A stretch of 64,000 nucleotides of DNA, taken from Chrysomallon squamiferum (lineage: Eukaryota > Mollusca > Gastropoda > Neomphalida > Peltospiridae). How positions within the stretch are numbered: the first letter of the stretch is position 1; every line of letters begins with the position of its first letter. The notes under the pieces were generated by a model, which did not search any database, was not told where the DNA came from, and was given only the letters and a program-made list of their open reading frames with translations. Of this stretch, positions 1 to 12,733 are shown in pieces. A program made the translations under genes and the position numbers. The stretch covers positions 28,328,881 through 28,392,880 of the forward strand of contig CM022670.1 of the NCBI GenBank assembly GCA_012295275.1, read 5' to 3'.

Positions 1-877
1 GTTTTTAAAAAAAATGTCTAGAATTCTTTTATGAAATCTAAGACATTGTATAAACCTTGAGATGGCACATGGCCTGATAGTCTGTGCCAGACTGTTGAGT
101 TATTTTCCTTGAGTTAGCTCTCTAGGCAGAGAAAAACAAAACCATTGTTTACATAAAGGCCACTGCTAGTCAACTGTTTGTTTGTTTCAGACAATGAATT
201 CTTTTGTTACAAGTTGTGACTAATAATTAATACCATGTGTAGTGAACCAAATTAAATGATTTTATTTTTATTTTATAATTTCATATATGGAATTAATTAT
301 GAATTAGGTTGATATTTACAACACACACACAGAGATACTCAAATCATACACACACACATACACACACACACACAGAAACACTTAATATACATACACATGA
401 TATATATAATCAAACAAATCAGGGACTGATTTGTGGTAGTATATTTTTGAATGTATTTCTATATTATAGAAAATTTTATTTATATGTTTGTAAATTAGTA
501 TATATATTTAAATGTAAATTGGTTAAAGTAGATGTATATGTGTGTATGCTTTGTATATAATGTATAAATGGAATATTACATATACTCTCTTGATAATGTA
601 CATGGGTATAACATCAATTAAACTAAAGTGATAACTTAAACATAATTCATTTCCACTTGAGTAAAAGATTTTATGTGTGAACCTCATTTGCAGTGTATTG
701 CTAGGGAGATTACAATTTTCTGGATGTGTATGCAGTGTAATTAGAGTAGTTAAATTGTTATCTTGCTTGTATTGTTTATATCTGCAGATCTTCTTACTAG
801 ATGTGTATCTATTTCTCTAAAAATATCATGACTTAGCTTTAATAACTATTGTGATATGAAGTGGATAATTCGTAGTG

Positions 878-929
<52 letters not shown>

Positions 930-2110
930 ACATGTATATACATATGTAAAACACATGATTCACTGTATCAAGAAATGTCTATGTACACTTGAGTGCATAC
1001 ATGAGTGCACACAGACACACACATTTTATATATATATATGTATATACACAAATAAGCAAATTGCTAAATGTACTCTCACATAAGCAAAAAAACTCCTGCC
1101 ACAACCAACAAGGACTGACATACACATACATGGACAGACTTTATTTACTTAGCAAACTGCCTTTAACTGCGCACTGAAATATGCTTTTCATTACAGACTG
1201 AAAAGGTATTTAGTAAAGCATCCTTCATAATCAGGTGGTTGTTATAATGTGTATGTTACTACTGCAGGTTCATTGTATAGCTAGATACTGCATGTAAGCA
1301 CACATAATCTTCTGTGTATTTGTCTAGTGTTCGTCAGCTTGTATGTATATTATGTACCATTTGAGAAAACTGTCTGACCATGAAAGTCATTAACAAGCAA
1401 TGATGTTTGAAAGACTGCATCTGTAAAACCAATAATAATAATAATAACATCCACACAGAACTCAGCCAGCTTGAGAAACAACATCATCTGTAAACTAGTG
1501 AGAAACAACATCCTATATCTCTGTGAAACTAATCCAGTCGCCTTGCTGATCTTTACCAGGAAACCAAAGCCTTCCTGTACACAGCTTCTCAAATCTGTCT
1601 GTCAGTTGGGAATAGACCTGCAGTCAGAGAGGAAGTGCATTTGGAAATTTCTGTGAATTTTTTCTTCATTTACTTAACTGTGAGTGCAGACAGTTACTGT
1701 GCTACTACATATATATATATATATATATATATTTGATATGATACAGGCCAGTAGAACTGGCCAGTGAGCGAGTCTGTGGTAAACTTGAAAGAAAAGACTG
1801 TGCTTTGTCCATGTGTTTAATGAGCTTGTGAGAATAGAATGAACTCTTTGATTTGTGCGAGCTATGGGCCAGCCTCTCCTCCACACTCAGGCGAAGTCAC
1901 TACAGGAGAACAGCTCATTGATTTTTCTGTGTGAACTATCAGAGAGGACCACGCTACAACAACTGCTGCCACATTACAACAACAGCCACCGCTGGGTTGA
2001 GTCACTGACTGTGTATACGTGTGTGTGAGTGTCACTGTGTGTACACACCATGTCACTTGGAGTTTTACTACTGTTCCTTGTTTAATTCACTAAATGGGAG
2101 TAAGGTAAAG
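1..2110. other. AT-rich non-coding DNA with microsatellites
   Basis: No supportable gene. It contains interrupted CA repeats (347-374), a (CA)23 tract (879-924), a short AAT run (about 1432-1447) and an (AT)12 tract (1709-1732). Open frames here run through CA repeats or are short chance frames. The stretch 1840-2075 is visibly richer in G+C than its surroundings and ends near a possible donor (TAAG|GTAAAG, GT at 2105). It could be an untranslated exon, but nothing confirms this. Confidence 0.6.
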
Positions 2111-2120
2111 AAATTATTAT

Positions 2121-2151
<31 letters not shown>

Positions 2152-3491
2152 CTGTTGAAGAGTTTTGCAGATGTTTTGTTGTCAGTTATGAACTGTTTAA
2201 GGCTGTTTGTTTTTTCCCTTAGTTATTCAACTTTGCAAAGTTGGCTTTTTTGTGTTTGCGTGATGTGTGAATTTTCTTTTATGTTTTTGTTGTAAGTAAA
2301 GAGTGCAGAATTGCTAACAGAAAAATAAAAGTAAAACTTCTGTAATCTCCGACAAGTTTTTAAAGAAGATTGTTATTACTGGTTCTTTGTCATTAAAAGT
2401 TACTTTTTCTTTTCTTTTTTTTTCTTAAAAAAAATAATTATACTGCTTTTTCTTTCTTATTAGCCATATTTTAAAAATTAATTCCACTTAGAAACAATTT
2501 CACTATTTGTTTTAGCTGTATCAGTCTATGTGTTGCAAATGTAAGTAATTTTACTTAAATGCATCAGTGAATTTGTTCAAGATAAAATCTTTGAAACTTA
2601 TCTTCTTATTGTTGTTTACTTTTTGAAATTTAGGATTTTTTATATTTTTTTATAGTCCTTTTTAAAATTTATTCTGTCTTTTTCTCTTGTTTCTTTTTTA
2701 AAATTATTTTAATTATTTTTTTTACTATTATTATTTTATTATGCTAATGTTATTATTTTCCTATTTCACTAGTTTATTTTAAAATTAAATGTGGCAATAA
2801 AACTGCAGCTATGGACATGTAGGAAAAAAACAACAACAAAAAGTTTTTTCTGTTAATTAGATAAGAGTTTTCCAGAATTATGACAGACTGACAGGTTTAA
2901 AATAATTTCTTCTTAAATTTATTGAATAAGATTCTCAAAAGTCTGAATGGCTGTCATATTTGCGGAAGGTTAATTTGTTTATACTTTCTAACTTTTTAAA
3001 CTATTAGCCTAATTGGAGGGAGGGTGTCTGTGGGGTTTTTGTGGGGGTTTTACATTTGAAAGATATTTAAAAAAATAAATGTATTGAGTAAATAAATAAA
3101 CAGATAAAAATAAAAAGCAGTATCAATAAATAAAAATGATGATGATGATAATAATATTGATAATGAAATTTAATAAAATTTAATAATTAAAACCAACACA
3201 ATATGCTAATAATTTGGTATTTATTCAGATATATATTAATTATATTATTTTGTTTTGCTAATAAGTTAGCTCTTTTTATGGTAGATGCTCTATGAAAGCT
3301 GGGAGTGGACATAAACAAAATCATTTTTAGGTCTTTAAGAATAATATGACTATACGTCTCTTACTCCACAAAGAAAATATTATTTCTTTTTGCATCCTTT
3401 TGATTATTATTCCTTATTATTACTATTGCTATTACTTCTATTATTACTGTTATTATTATTATTGCTATACTACTACTACTACTACTGCTAC

Positions 3492-3524
<33 letters not shown>

Positions 3525-5783
3525 CTGAAACGGAGCATAAACTCACTTCTGGCCCACTCCGTATTATCCCTAGAGATGTTCACACCTGGATTCAGTTATT
3601 ACACCTAACACCTGTACAAATACCTATAGATTTCCAGATATACGTGTATTACCTTTCATTCATATGTATGCTGAACAGGAGATTTAGAAACAGAAATTTT
3701 ATACAGTAGCAGACAAAATGTTAACATGCCTTTTGTTAACATCTAAAAATATAAATATGTTCCAGTTTAGTTTAAATATAGTTGTCAGTGTAGCTGGCAG
3801 AAATAAAAGAAAAAGATTGAGTAAATTTATTTCTTATAGGACTACAATTTAGTTTAATGTAAGGGGGAGAATTATTACTTTATAACCAGTCTGATTATTC
3901 ATGTTTGATCTGAGTTTGTTGTACAGTAAGTTTCTAATAGATCTACTGAAATGAAAGAAAGAAAGAAAAAGTAACTGATAAAGAAATATGAATATGGGAA
4001 ATATACTCAGGTAATTGGTTATAGAATTGAATTCAATTTTCTTTTTAAATAAATAAATATTTTTTTGCCCTCATTTCTTTCATTTTCCATTCCTGCTGTT
4101 TCTTTTCATCTTTATTTTACTTATTTCTTTCTTCTTTTTATTTTCTTCTTTCTTTCGTTTTTTATTTTTATTTCTTCTTTTTCTTTACTTTCATATTTCT
4201 TTTTTCAATTTTTTTTTCTTTCTTCTATTTTTAATTATAAACTATTGAGAAGAAGAAGGAGAAATTGTTAAATGTTTTAGTGCCAATTATTTTCATCAAA
4301 CTGAAAATGCGTCAAGCTAGAAATAATTACCACTTGTGACTGTTTTGCCCTTCAAGAGATCTGTCACACACAGGACTCAGCATTGCTGACATTTGGACAT
4401 TGTCTCAATCAGCTGGGAAATTATAGACAATCTCTTCACTGATGGATGTAGGGAAATAAAGAATAATTTTTCTGTGGTCACTAAATCCGGTTGATCGCTT
4501 TGGTAATTTAGTTCTTTCATGTCGTAATTAATTTTTCTGTTGTGACAAGTTTTTGTTTTTTTCTGTTTTATTGTAAAGTTAAGATGTAGGTGTACAATTG
4601 TATAAATTAATTTGTTTTGTTATTGTTTACTTTTTATAAATATTTATTTCATATATTGTTATATTTAATTATTATTATAGGTTTATTTTATTTTACTGAT
4701 TTATTTCTTCTTTTTATTATTATTTAATACAGATATTTTATCTTATTTTTAATTATTTCATTATTTTATTCACCAACAATGGTTTCAAGTTACGGTATTT
4801 GTATTTTAAACCTATTATTATTATTATTTTTTATTTTTCAAAAAAAAAAAAAAAAAAAAAAAGTTTGAAAATATTAATATTATATATTCTCTGTTGCTGT
4901 TTATTATTATTATTATTTTTGTTTTTGTATTGTTTTTTGAGTGTGTGTGGTTTACATTCTTCTTTTTTTTCAATTATATAATGTATGTGCTTAAAAAAGT
5001 GTATAGTTGTGGCTTGACTAAAACATTTCATTCTGACATTCAAAATTAGCTGTAACATTTCTGAAATAAGGAAATAAAATAGCTGGTTTTTAATTTCAGT
5101 GCACTAAAATTATGTCCCGATGAAAATATAAGAATGACTAAAACAGTTATAAAACAGATCTGACTTCATTTGTTATGTGATGAAAAATTCTGAAGTATTA
5201 TTATCACTGTTTTTTTTTTTCTCTTTTGTTTCTGAATATGGATCTCAGCTATGATAAGGCTAAAAACATTGTGATGTTAGAATAACTGATTACCGAATCA
5301 AGTAGGCTAAACTATCAATCACTAAGCTTGTCCAGATTAAACTATCACTAAGCTAAAATGCTGCAGTGTCAAAACAGCCAGTGATAGCATGGCTTTTTTA
5401 ACAGAACCAACTCAGTCTGTGGACTCAGCATAATAAACACTGCACTACTGAAAAAAAGACAAGATTACAAATGTTTCTCTGGTTTCTGTATGGATATTAT
5501 TTACAGCCTGTTAAAAACTTGTATAGGCTCTATTATGATGTGGGTAAAATGTAGCATAGTATCAGAATACATGGTTAATAGTTTTCTTCTGTCTCAGCTT
5601 GGATGTAAGAAGATAAAATATTGAGATGTCAGAATAATTGTAACTAGTTTAAAATATGGATTGTGCTAAACCATATAAGCATAAAGATTTTTCATTGTGT
5701 TCATGTGTGCCTTTTGTGTTTAAAGTTGTATAAAAATGAAAAATAAATAAAGTTTTATTCTTAAAAAAACAAAAAAAAAAAAA

Positions 5784-5822
<39 letters not shown>

Positions 5823-7050
5823 CAACCAAATATGACAAAACCATCCATTTTCAAAAATATAATTACACTTTGGGCAAAGAACATATTTAAATTGTCATGT
5901 TTCAAACAAATTATCTGTGTTTTTCCTTGTGTGTATATATATGAATTACATGATATATATGAATCAAAAGAATGTATTTAGGCACTTAAGCTTGCATTTT
6001 GAGTATAATAAGTAAGTTATATATGGATAGCAGTATTTTCATTCTTTGTCAAATTTTGTATTTATCATTATTTTGTCAAATTGTTATTTCACAGTATGAA
6101 TATTACATGAAATAAAAGTGTGTTGTTTTCACTGGAGAATGCTGATCAGTTTTGTGCCAGTTATAGATACTGCGTATTGAGTTAATATTAATTCTGTGAC
6201 GGCAGCCTGTCACATCACTAATATCTTTATTAAATTTGTGTCCAAAGTGGATTTAAAATATTCATTTTTTAATCCCAGCAGCCAGAGGAACGTGACTTGA
6301 GGGTTACCAGAGATCATTTTGTTAATTTTCACAAAGTTTTTTAAGAGAGCTGATCATTTATAAATTCAAACAAGATCGAATCTGTTTTGTTTTCTGTTAC
6401 TGTGATCATTTGTAAGAGAGAGTTGTCCAGCAATATGTTAATAATTGATCATTTCAAAAAACCATCAAAGAACTATCTATATTTATGTAGTGTTGCAAGC
6501 TGTTTTTTGCTGTTAAACAATGAAAAATAATTGCTGTTTCAATGTAAACTGTAAAGTGTGTGTAAACTGTAAAGTGTGAGCCTCAGTAGATTGTTGGATA
6601 ATTCCTCTCACTACTCCTTTAAATGTGTTTTTCATTATACTTGTGTGTGTGATTTTGTCTGTTGGTGTGTGTGTGTGTGTGTGTGTGTGCATGTTTTTAT
6701 AATCCTTTATAACCAACTTCCTGGGATAGGAACTATAATACTTTTAAAAGTATAACAATATTTCAATATCAATATATGCCTGCTGTTTCTTCTTATTTAC
6801 ACAACTGTTCAGCAGGCTGTGACGTTTGTTAAACTACATCGCACTTCGGACATGATCTGCATGTTGTAGATTTTATTCTCAGTGTGTCTGTGCATCAGTT
6901 AATCTGTCTTGCACAGACAGTGAGAATATCTATACTACACCATTCTCTGACTGTTGTTCAGTTTATCTCACTGTGTTGAAGTGCCATACAAAAAGTTTTT
7001 AAAAACAGAAAAAAATTTAGGTTTTAATATCATTGGCAGCATAGTATTAT
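2111..7050. other. Gene-free AT-rich spacer with simple repeats
   Basis: No gene seen. Contents are a TTA/CTA-type trinucleotide block (3401-3526), a 23-A run (4840-4862), an A-run followed by (AAT)n (5763-5822) with AATAAA just upstream (5742-5747), and a GT tract (6664-6689). Frames of 60-90 codons here are poly-Leu/Tyr/Phe or poly-Asn readings of these low-complexity tracts. Confidence 0.6.
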
Positions 7051-7059
7051 TTTCATGTG

Positions 7060-7515
7060 ACATGACAGTATTATATTGTTAGGTATTGTAGTATTATATC
7101 AACTTAATACACTGTACTCAATGATAATGATAGTATTAATTTGTTAGACATTTCACACTGTAATGTTGTATCACTGTATTGTTATACATTCACTGTGTAG
7201 AATTACATCCAAATGACATGTTACTACACTGTACTAAATGTATACATGATATGATAGTATTAATTTGTTAGACATTTCACACTGTAATGTTGTATCACTG
7301 TATTGTTATACTTTACTCTGTAGTATTGTGTCAGATCACAGGTTAGTACACTGTACCGTACACATGATATGACAGTATTGTATTTAATGTGTAGTGTTAT
7401 TCTTAGGTCTCATGTTATATCACTGTATTGTCTTACATTTACTGTGTAGAATTACATCCAAATGACATGTTTCTACATGGGATTACATGTATACATGGTA
7501 TTATTTTCATATGAC
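7060..7515. repeat. Degenerate tandem repeat, unit about 124 bp, roughly 3.5 copies
   Basis: The phrase GATAGTATTAATTTGTTAGAC occurs from 7129 and again from 7253, a period of 124 bp, with long agreement downstream in both. The phrase GAATTACATCCAAATGACAT recurs near 7199 and 7448, two periods apart. The outer copies are more diverged. Non-coding. Confidence 0.75.
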
Positions 7516-8430
7516 ATGATAAACAGTGTAACAGATGCTGATTAATTTTTATATTACATAATCTTTGTATGCCCTGTCTTTCTCTCTTTTTCTCCTTCAC
7601 TTCCTATCTATTTCTCTTTCCCCATCTTTCTTTCTTTCTCCTTCTGTCCTCCTCATTTTTCTCCTGTTCTTGGTAATGTGGAATTTCTTGACATACGTTC
7701 ATCACACTAACATTTGTTTCACAAATGTTTCAAATTATCTGAGTCTGAGAAGTCTGTATCCCCACATGAGTTAATTAAAAGCAATGTTAAAAACAGATAC
7801 ATCTTTACATGAGTGCTACGTTCTTCCATGTGTGTTGATACCATGCATGCCATTAAGTAGGTACTTACACTTGCAAGGATCACATTTTCCATGTTCTTTT
7901 TATTCTTTCATTGCCATGGTGATTTGGAAGGTTGATTTTTTTAAAACAGGATATTAAGCATCAAGCTTTTTTCTCTTTTCTTTATCTTTTTCTTGATTAG
8001 CATATTTTTCATTTATCTTGAACATATCCATCATACACTGTCTTTATCATATTTCTTCATTATATCATCATCTTAATCACCTTCATTATTATCTTTTTCT
8101 TATTCATGGCAGTCATTTTCTTTAGCATCATCATTATCAACAACCTTTTCATTTTCATCATATTAACATCTTTTTTTCATCATCATGATTTATTTATTTA
8201 TTTACCATGATCGCAAGAATTCCACATTTCTATTCATGTGACTATTTGAAAGGAATAATTCTGAAGTGTTTAAATTAATTCTGTGCATGACTGCAAGCTT
8301 GAGGGCTCTGCATTTGTTGATAATCTGTATTACCAGGATGACCCAGGTTAACAGTTTTAAGCTTAACAAAATCCCAAATTAATTGTGAATTTCAACAAAG
8401 TTCTGTTTTAATCCTCAGTTTTAATAAGGT
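7516..8430. other. Gene-free AT-rich stretch
   Basis: Pyrimidine-rich and ATC/ATT-rich sequence. I see no splice-flanked exon, RNA gene or mobile element in it. Confidence 0.5.
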
Positions 8431-8520
8431 TCACTATCCAATATCAGTGTCTACTGCATGTTGCATTATTAGTATTTACTTTGTTATACAGTAATGGTCA
8501 GTGGTCTGATAATTAGTGTT

Positions 8521-8772
8521 TTACAGTAAGTGTCAGTGTCTACTAAGTACCACATTCTGTAATAAGTGTCACTGTCTAGTTACATTGTTAGTATTTACTT
8601 TGTTTTACAGTAAGTGTCAGTGTCTACTAAGTACCACATTCTGTAATAAGTGTCACTGTCTAGTTACATTGTTAGTATTTACTTTGTTTTACAGTAAGTG
8701 TCAGTGTCTACTAAGTACCACATTCTGTAATAAGTGTCACTGTCTAGTTACATTGTTAGTATTTACTGTGTT
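8521..8772. repeat. Perfect 84-bp tandem triplication inside older degenerate copies
   Basis: Three head-to-tail copies start at 8521, 8605 and 8689. The first two are identical by eye. The third matches until its last few bases (ACTTTG becomes ACTGTG). The flanks (about 8430-8520 and 8773-8990) carry clearly related but diverged units built on GTCAGTGTCTACTA and TTAGTATTTACT, so a recent triplication lies inside an old array. The 84-bp period is divisible by three, which makes an apparent 28-residue repeat protein, but no other sign of coding is present. Confidence 0.9.
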
Positions 8773-9741
8773 ATACAATACTTGACAGTGTCTATTGAGT
8801 AGTTTTACAGAAAATGTCAGTGTGCTAAGGACTACATTCTACAATAAGTGTCAGTGTCTACTACATTTTACATAGTGAGTATTTACTCTTCTTCAATAAT
8901 TGTTAATGTCTACCAAGTACTATGTTCTACAACAACTCTACATTTCATAGTATTAGTACTTACTGTGTTCTACACTAGTTGTTCTGTAAGCAGTTATAAA
9001 TAAATGTCATTAGTGTACAACAAAATGAAATTAATTTTAATATATTATGGTGATGGAGAACTGTAACAAATTCTTGAGTTTGAGCAGTATTCTAAATTTG
9101 TTACTGAGTGTCTTACAACAATTATAATTTTTCATTAATATGTTGAGCCACTTGAAAGCTTTGACAAAGCTTTGTGTTTCAACATTGTCCCTTGATCAAT
9201 GGTGAATTTCAACAATTGCCTTTTGTGACTAACTGTGACTGTGACCCTGAGTTCAGGTCAGTTTCAGTGATGCCCTTTGAGAGAAGTGACATTTGTGACC
9301 TGGCAATACTAATTTAGAATTATTCACAATTCACAATGTAAAACTACTTCCTGAGTGCAGTTGAAATATTGGTTTGGAAAATTAACCTAATCTATCTGTA
9401 CATGAATTGGTTTTATGTGTGTGCATACATATGCAGGCATATACTTGTACATGAAAGAAAAAGAGAATACTGGTGGATGTTAAAAGAAATTTATATTTTC
9501 TGCAAATAAATGAGTGTATACATGTGCATTTCTGAGAGAGAGAGTATCTGTATGTTTGTGAATAAATGAATGTGCATCTCTTAGGTTCTTTTTTGGTGTT
9601 AGTATATACATCTTTCAGCCTTTATGTTTTCATCTACATGTGTATGTGTTTCTGTGTAAATGTACATTTGAATATATAACTTTTGTAATCATTATTCTTT
9701 AAGTATTTATATTTATTTATTGTCTGTATTTTTATGTTTGT
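8773..9741. other. Gene-free stretch with decayed repeat edge
   Basis: The first 220 bases are diverged copies of the 84-bp unit. The rest is AT-rich sequence with no recognisable gene. Confidence 0.5.
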
Positions 9742-9892
9742 TTATGCTGTTCCCAGACTGTGTGATCTCACATGGTTATCACATCGTATCTTGCCAAATA
9801 CCTGTGCCATTCCCCACATAACTCTTTCTCTGTAACCATTCTGCACCACCTCCTTGTCAAAGACATGCCTGATAATCTCACAAGACAAATGG
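9742..9892. other. Short GC-richer island, open in two frames on opposite strands
   Basis: About 150 bases of clearly more balanced composition than the flanks. It is open on the plus strand (9772-9963) and the minus strand (9933-9742), each about 63 codons. Neither translation matches a family I know, and there is no convincing splice context. It may be a fragment of an old mobile element or exon. Confidence 0.25.
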
Positions 9893-10245
9893 CTGACATT
9901 TTTCTGAGCCAGTATATTTCTGGACAAAGACAAGACATTTTTCTAGACCACTATATTTTCTGAACAGACATCTTTTTATGCCAGTGTATTATTATTTTGA
10001 CATAAACAAACAGTAGACATGTATTGGTATAAATATAAGTAAAGAGATACATTTTCCTACATCCATATATTTTCTGTGCACAGAAAGACCAATTTTTTTT
10101 TATGCCTGGACAAAGACATTTTCCTAAACCACTACATTTTCTGGACACAGACAGACAAACGGCAGAGCCTCTAATATATCAGCATTTTCCTGTGCCAAGA
10201 TAGATATTTTCCTATGCCAATATATTTCTGGACAAAGACATGATG
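9893..10245. repeat. Degenerate minisatellite, unit about 35-45 bp
   Basis: Repeated variants of GACATTTTCCTATGCCA followed by TATATTTCTGGACAAA occur at about 9893, 9933, 10080, 10118, 10180 and 10210, with spacers and substitutions. Non-coding and old. Confidence 0.65.
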
Positions 10246-10889
10246 AACACAACATTGTTACTGATTTTTACTGAGCATTCACATGAAATCTGTGCTCTTT
10301 ACAAAATTACTGTTGCTTCAGAAACTGCTGTAGAGAGCATTTGATGTTAATTAGGGGAAAGCCAAGTCTCCCATAAATATTTTACAACTGTGTTTGAGGC
10401 CCCCCATCAGTCTGTGATGGAGTTATGTTAATAGCATCTGACATGTTTGGTTGCTACTGTCAACTGTTAAAAAGCATTACCCACACAGAATGTTTTACTT
10501 CTTTCTCCCTGGGGTGTTCCAAGTAGAACTTACAGAATTTCATTTTGGAATTATTCTTTTAATTTTTTAAAGAATTTATTGTAGAAGTGAAATTTTGATG
10601 GTTCCTGTTACTTAGAATATAGGTTATAAGTTCATGTTTTCATTTTTTTTTTAAATCCTTAAATTCAGTAGATGTTTTAAATTTTTTTAACATTATTTGT
10701 TGTAATGTTTTTATTATTATTATTATTATTATGTTTATCTTTGTCATTTAGATTTATGTTTTTTGTTTGTTTGTTTGTTTGTTTTGAAATAATTATCTAT
10801 TAATTACATAAAATCTGGAGGATACATATGGGGGAAAACCTCCATTATCTCTCCCCCTCCAAAAAAAGAAAAAAACATAGAAAAAATGT
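10246..10889. other. Gene-free AT-rich stretch
   Basis: It contains a GTTT run (about 10760-10785) and a short ATT run. No gene or element recognised. Confidence 0.5.
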
Positions 10890-11600
10890 CATTAGTAACG
10901 TGTCTGTTTATTAATTTTATATTCTATAAAACTTGTAGGCCTATATGAGATTAAATGGTTCAAGTGTGTGGACATGTAACCACATGCATACAGCTGTCTT
11001 GGTCCTGACAGGGAAAGGGATTTACAAATGTGAAATAAATTTATAAATAGTTTGGAAGTCTCTTGAGGATACAGAATCTGTCACTAAGGGATTTACATGA
11101 AGTTTATGTTCTGTAAAATGTTTTAATGTTTTCAATTAAATGATTTAAGCACATCCCTCATGGGCACGTCTGATACTGCCTCTGCCTGTGACCAAAAGAT
11201 AAGCATAAAGTTCATGTGTCAAGAAATTTATAAATGATTCAGACAGGTCTTCTGTGGGTCAGTAACTAAGGGATTTAAATGAAGTTTATGACTGTGAAAT
11301 TTAAAATGAGTATCAATTAAATTATTTAAGTATGCTTCTCACGAGTGTATTCTCTGTCACAGCTACCAAGTCCCTGACAGGATTTACTTGGTAACAATGT
11401 TCTGTAAAGTTTATATTCTATGACATTTAAAATTTGTATCAATTAAATGGTTTAAGCAAGCCTCTCTTGGGCATATTATTGTCTGCCACTATCTGCATCT
11501 ATGACAGGATTTACTTCCAATGCTCTATAAAATTGTAAATGTGTATCAATTAAATGGTTTGAGCGAATCCCTTATGGGCCGCAGCCAGCTATGAGTGACA
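10890..11600. repeat. Degenerate tandem repeat, unit about 120-180 bp, about 5 copies
   Basis: The core ATCAATTAAATGGTTTAAGC, preceded by AAGTTTATATTCTRTRA and followed by CCTCTCTTGGGC-like sequence, recurs in diverged form near 10950, 11140, 11315, 11435 and 11550. Spacing is uneven, which fits old insertions and deletions. Confidence 0.65.
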
Positions 11601-12701
11601 GATTTACACTAACTGCTTGTCAGAAGTTAATTAACATTTTCCTCTTTGTTTTCAGCCAGGTGTTCACAAAGCAGCATTAGTCTGAAATAAAGATGAATTT
11701 TAAAAACTCACCATGACCTACAGCTAAAAGCTATTAATTTATCCAAGTCTAAAATATATATATCTAAAGGGCCACAAACACACATACACACACAAAAACA
11801 TTTAAAAAAAAAAAAAATGATTGTTTAAAATTAAATATTGTTTAAAAAAATAAAGTTATAAAAAAGAAGATTGTTTTAAAAATTGTTTTAAAAAACCCCA
11901 CTAAAGAATGTTTAACAATAAAGACTATTTAAAATCCATTCTTATCAAATATTGCTGAAGAATATTAGATAAAATTTTAGATCAAATTTTAAATCATTAT
12001 CAAGGCTTTGTTGCTGAATTCTTTTTTGAATTTTTTTTTCCATTTTCTTTATATCTGGTGATTGGTTGGGGGTTTGCATCTCCATGGAAAAGAGACCACA
12101 TGGACAAAGCTTGAGTGTGTGTCACATTATTTATGCTAAATCAATTTCTGAGACTGAATAGGTCTCTGTGTCACTGTGAACTAGTCTTTGTTTCTCAGTC
12201 TTTCAAGTTGATTGTACTAAACGTTTTCAATACTGGCTATTTTATATCAATTGTCCAACTTATTAACATGCATGAGAGCTCCTGCGTAGCTGCTATGTAG
12301 CTTGTTGTGTGCCCAGATGGTGTGTTTTGAGAAAATTATCAATATCTTTAGAATAAAGTTTCGTCACCCTACATTTTGTATTGATTGTTTAGTCAGTTTT
12401 TTCTTTTTTCTCTAAAGAAAATATGTATTCTGCTGTTGACAAATATCTGTTTGGGGGGAAAAAAAATGTTTTAAAAATGTTGTGAACAGATTTATGTTTA
12501 GCAATAATCATGTTTCCGAATCTTCATCCAGAAATGTTTGAAAAAAACAAACAAAAAAATACAAAAAACTAAATATATTGCCCAGTTTTCATTAAGTATT
12601 GGCTTATGCACATTTTTTGGATTTAATGTAATGTTACTTTTTAAATAAATTTTAAAATTAAATTGATAAATAATACCCCACATAAAAGGTTCTGTGGGAA
12701 A

Positions 12702-12733
<32 letters not shown>

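Noticed and set aside
3346-3608. Poly-Leu/Tyr and poly-Asn frames
   Set aside because: Trinucleotide microsatellite translated in several frames.
8516-8785. 89-codon Cys-rich repeat protein
   Set aside because: It is the 84-bp non-coding tandem repeat read in frame; the period divisible by three explains the openness, and the flanking degenerate units are not open.
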